DNA of 37,590 nt, from positions 1 through 37,590 of the forward strand of contig PEQN01000027.1 of the NCBI GenBank assembly GCA_002786225.1. The letters run 5' to 3'. Numbering within the stretch: position 1 is the stretch's first letter; each line of letters starts with the position of its first letter. Positions 36,260 to 37,590 of the stretch are shown here, piece after piece. The position numbers and the translations under genes were made by a program. The stretch is from Leptospira sp. (GTDB lineage Bacteria; Spirochaetota; Leptospiria; Leptospirales; Leptospiraceae). The notes under the pieces were generated by a model. It ran no database searches and was not told the DNA's origin. It saw only the letters and a list, made by a program, of their open reading frames with translations.

Positions 36260-37590
36260 TCAACCCAATCTCTTAAAGAGATTCAAGGCTCCCAATACAA
36301 CTCCAGGTATTCCTTGCCCTGGGTAGACTGTATCTCCAAGCAAATAAAAATTCTTTAGCGGGGTAAATGAACTTGGATAACTTAACAAATTCTTGAAATA
36401 ACTAGCTGGTATTCCACCGACTCTGCCTTGGTAACGCCCTGTCCATACTTCCCATGTTGCAGGAGAGGCAGATTGAATTTGCAAAATTTTATTTTTAGAA
36501 AATCCTTTCCAATTCTTTTCAAGGTAATCAATTACTTTTGAAATAATTTCTTGTTTTTTACTTTTGTAAGACTCTTCTCTTCTATCCCAAGATTCAGGAT
36601 AGGCTGCATGAGTGGAAATAGCTAATACTCTTTGACCTTTAGCACATCGTTTATCATCACTTATATGAGACAAAGAAACAAAAATTGACTCGCCTAATCC
36701 ATATGGAAGTTCTTCTTCAAGATGAAATTGAAAGTGAATGCAATCTTCATCACCAAGAAAATCTTCCATTAAAATAGAAATATTAAATGCTCCCCAAATA
36801 TTTTTATCATATCGATTGCTTCTTCTTTCTAAAAATTGATTAAGCTTTTTTTGGCTTGGATTCTTAGTATTTTCAAGTAGTTTTGGTAGATTCCATATTG
36901 GAATCCCAGAGACAATTGAAGTTGCGAAGTAAGTTTTATTTTTCCTGGTGTGAACTGAATACAAAATGTTCGATTGTTTTTTCTCAATTTGGATTCCATT
37001 TATCTCTTCTTTAAAACGAACTTCACCTCCTTTTGAAATAATAAAATCAACTAAAAATCTTGCTAATTCGCCTATTCCTCCTAAGACGTAGGAATTTTCT
37101 AAATGAGCATAAGTAAGTCCCGCAGAAGCCAAAGTCGTTGGAGCTTTCTTAGAAGTTGTTTGAACTGTAATCAATAATTGCTCATCAAGAAACTTCTTGA
37201 ACTCTTTTGATTTTGGAAAACCAGGGAGCAGTAATAAACTCTCAATTCGTATCAAAGAAAATAAAAAAAGGATTATATCTTTTGCTTTTAATCTTACAAT
37301 TGTCTTCAAAACATCTGTTAGATTTCGAAAAGGAAAATGAATTAATCTCGAAGATACATTCCAAACATGGTCAGATAAGAAAAACATAAGTCCCCAAAAT
37401 CTTTTCTGCTTCTGTGCTTCTCCAAAATGACGAGCTACCTCTTGCACCCATTCAGAACGGTTATTATTTCTTTCGATAAAATCCTTAGTTTGATTTTCTG
37501 GGTAAGAAGGTTTCATTTTCACCTTCATAGATTTGGGCAGAATAACCAATGGCAAGTTTCCAAGGGATATCCCAAGCTCTTTCATTAGTT
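36260..37590 (-). CDS. FAD-dependent oxidoreductase, phytoene desaturase/CrtISO-like (3' part)
   Basis: The C-terminal 442 codons or so of a gene whose frame is still open at the right edge, so the N-terminal FAD-binding GxGxxG region is missing. LTYAHLENSYVLGGIGELARFLVDFI is the FAD/NAD-linked oxidase pattern in which a central GG precedes a helix, and the C-terminal GDTVYPGQGIPGVVLGALN is the signature of CrtI, CrtISO and retinol saturase-type proteins. These desaturate or isomerise carotenoids or saturate retinol; the substrate here is unknown. A methionine at 37585 is internal, not a proven start. Confidence 0.82.
   Translation of the reverse strand, partial: LMKELGISLGNLPLVILPKSMKVKMKPSYPENQTKDFIERNNNRSEWVQEVARHFGEAQKQKRFWGLMFFLSDHVWNVSSRLIHFPFRNLTDVLKTIVRLKAKDIILFLFSLIRIESLLLLPGFPKSKEFKKFLDEQLLITVQTTSKKAPTTLASAGLTYAHLENSYVLGGIGELARFLVDFIISKGGEVRFKEEINGIQIEKKQSNILYSVHTRKNKTYFATSIVSGIPIWNLPKLLENTKNPSQKKLNQFLERRSNRYDKNIWGAFNISILMEDFLGDEDCIHFQFHLEEELPYGLGESIFVSLSHISDDKRCAKGQRVLAISTHAAYPESWDRREESYKSKKQEIISKVIDYLEKNWKGFSKNKILQIQSASPATWEVWTGRYQGRVGGIPASYFKNLLSYPSSFTPLKNFYLLGDTVYPGQGIPGVVLGALNLFKRLG

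Noticed and set aside
1..37590. tRNA, rRNA, riboswitch, CRISPR or mobile element
   Set aside because: All gaps between genes are short, and I saw no cloverleaf, conserved riboswitch core, repeat-spacer array, transposase or long terminal inverted repeat by eye; a covariance-model search would be needed for certainty.

Overview
The window looks like chromosomal DNA of a spirochaete of the family Leptospiraceae, probably Leptospira or a close relative. Signs of this are the low GC content, spirochaete-style lipoprotein signals, an LpxA/LpxD-based outer membrane, an oxygen-binding diiron (ODP-type) metallo-beta-lactamase protein next to signalling genes, and several hypothetical proteins of a leptospiral type. 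This is inferred from protein resemblance; there is no rRNA or tRNA in the window. Coding density is very high and no stretch over 300 bases lacks a gene. I saw no insertion sequence, phage gene, CRISPR array or tRNA.

Left part (1-5.7 kb): the start of an Rrf2/NsrR-type repressor runs off the left edge. It is followed by a hypothetical gene, a rhomboid protease with a four-cysteine tail, and a Crp/Fnr regulator. Divergent from the regulator is a tight operon of an ODP-type diiron protein, a REC-PAS-class III adenylate cyclase and a lipoprotein. A 13-bp palindrome of the Fur/PerR 7-1-7 kind covers the predicted -10 of the crp-like gene, and a near copy sits on the start codon of the Rrf2 gene. 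I read this as a candidate oxygen/NO/peroxide-responsive cyclic-nucleotide control module and the most interesting part of the window.

Middle (5.7-27.1 kb): a crotonase-fold protein without the usual catalytic glutamates, a PilZ-like protein, a TPR exoprotein, a GlpT-type transporter, ManA, BioF, a class III sirtuin with a DUF486 protein and a polytopic membrane protein. A six-gene minus-strand operon follows: gpsA, TPR/CHAT-like exoprotein, TraB/GumN-like, CorC-like, coaC, coaB. Then comes a plus-strand operon (hypothetical, metallophosphoesterase, zinc-ribbon membrane protein, recG) ending at a clear bidirectional terminator.

Right part (27.1-37.6 kb): a small lipoprotein, a VanY-type carboxypeptidase, galE and lpxA (overlapping), a divergent HPt protein and lpxD, mdh, a membrane-anchored DsbA-like protein, two hypothetical genes, thrB, and a CrtI/CrtISO-like oxidoreductase that runs off the right edge. 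Envelope construction (lpxA, lpxD, galE, manA, VanY) and core metabolism (mdh, gpsA, CoA, biotin, threonine) dominate.
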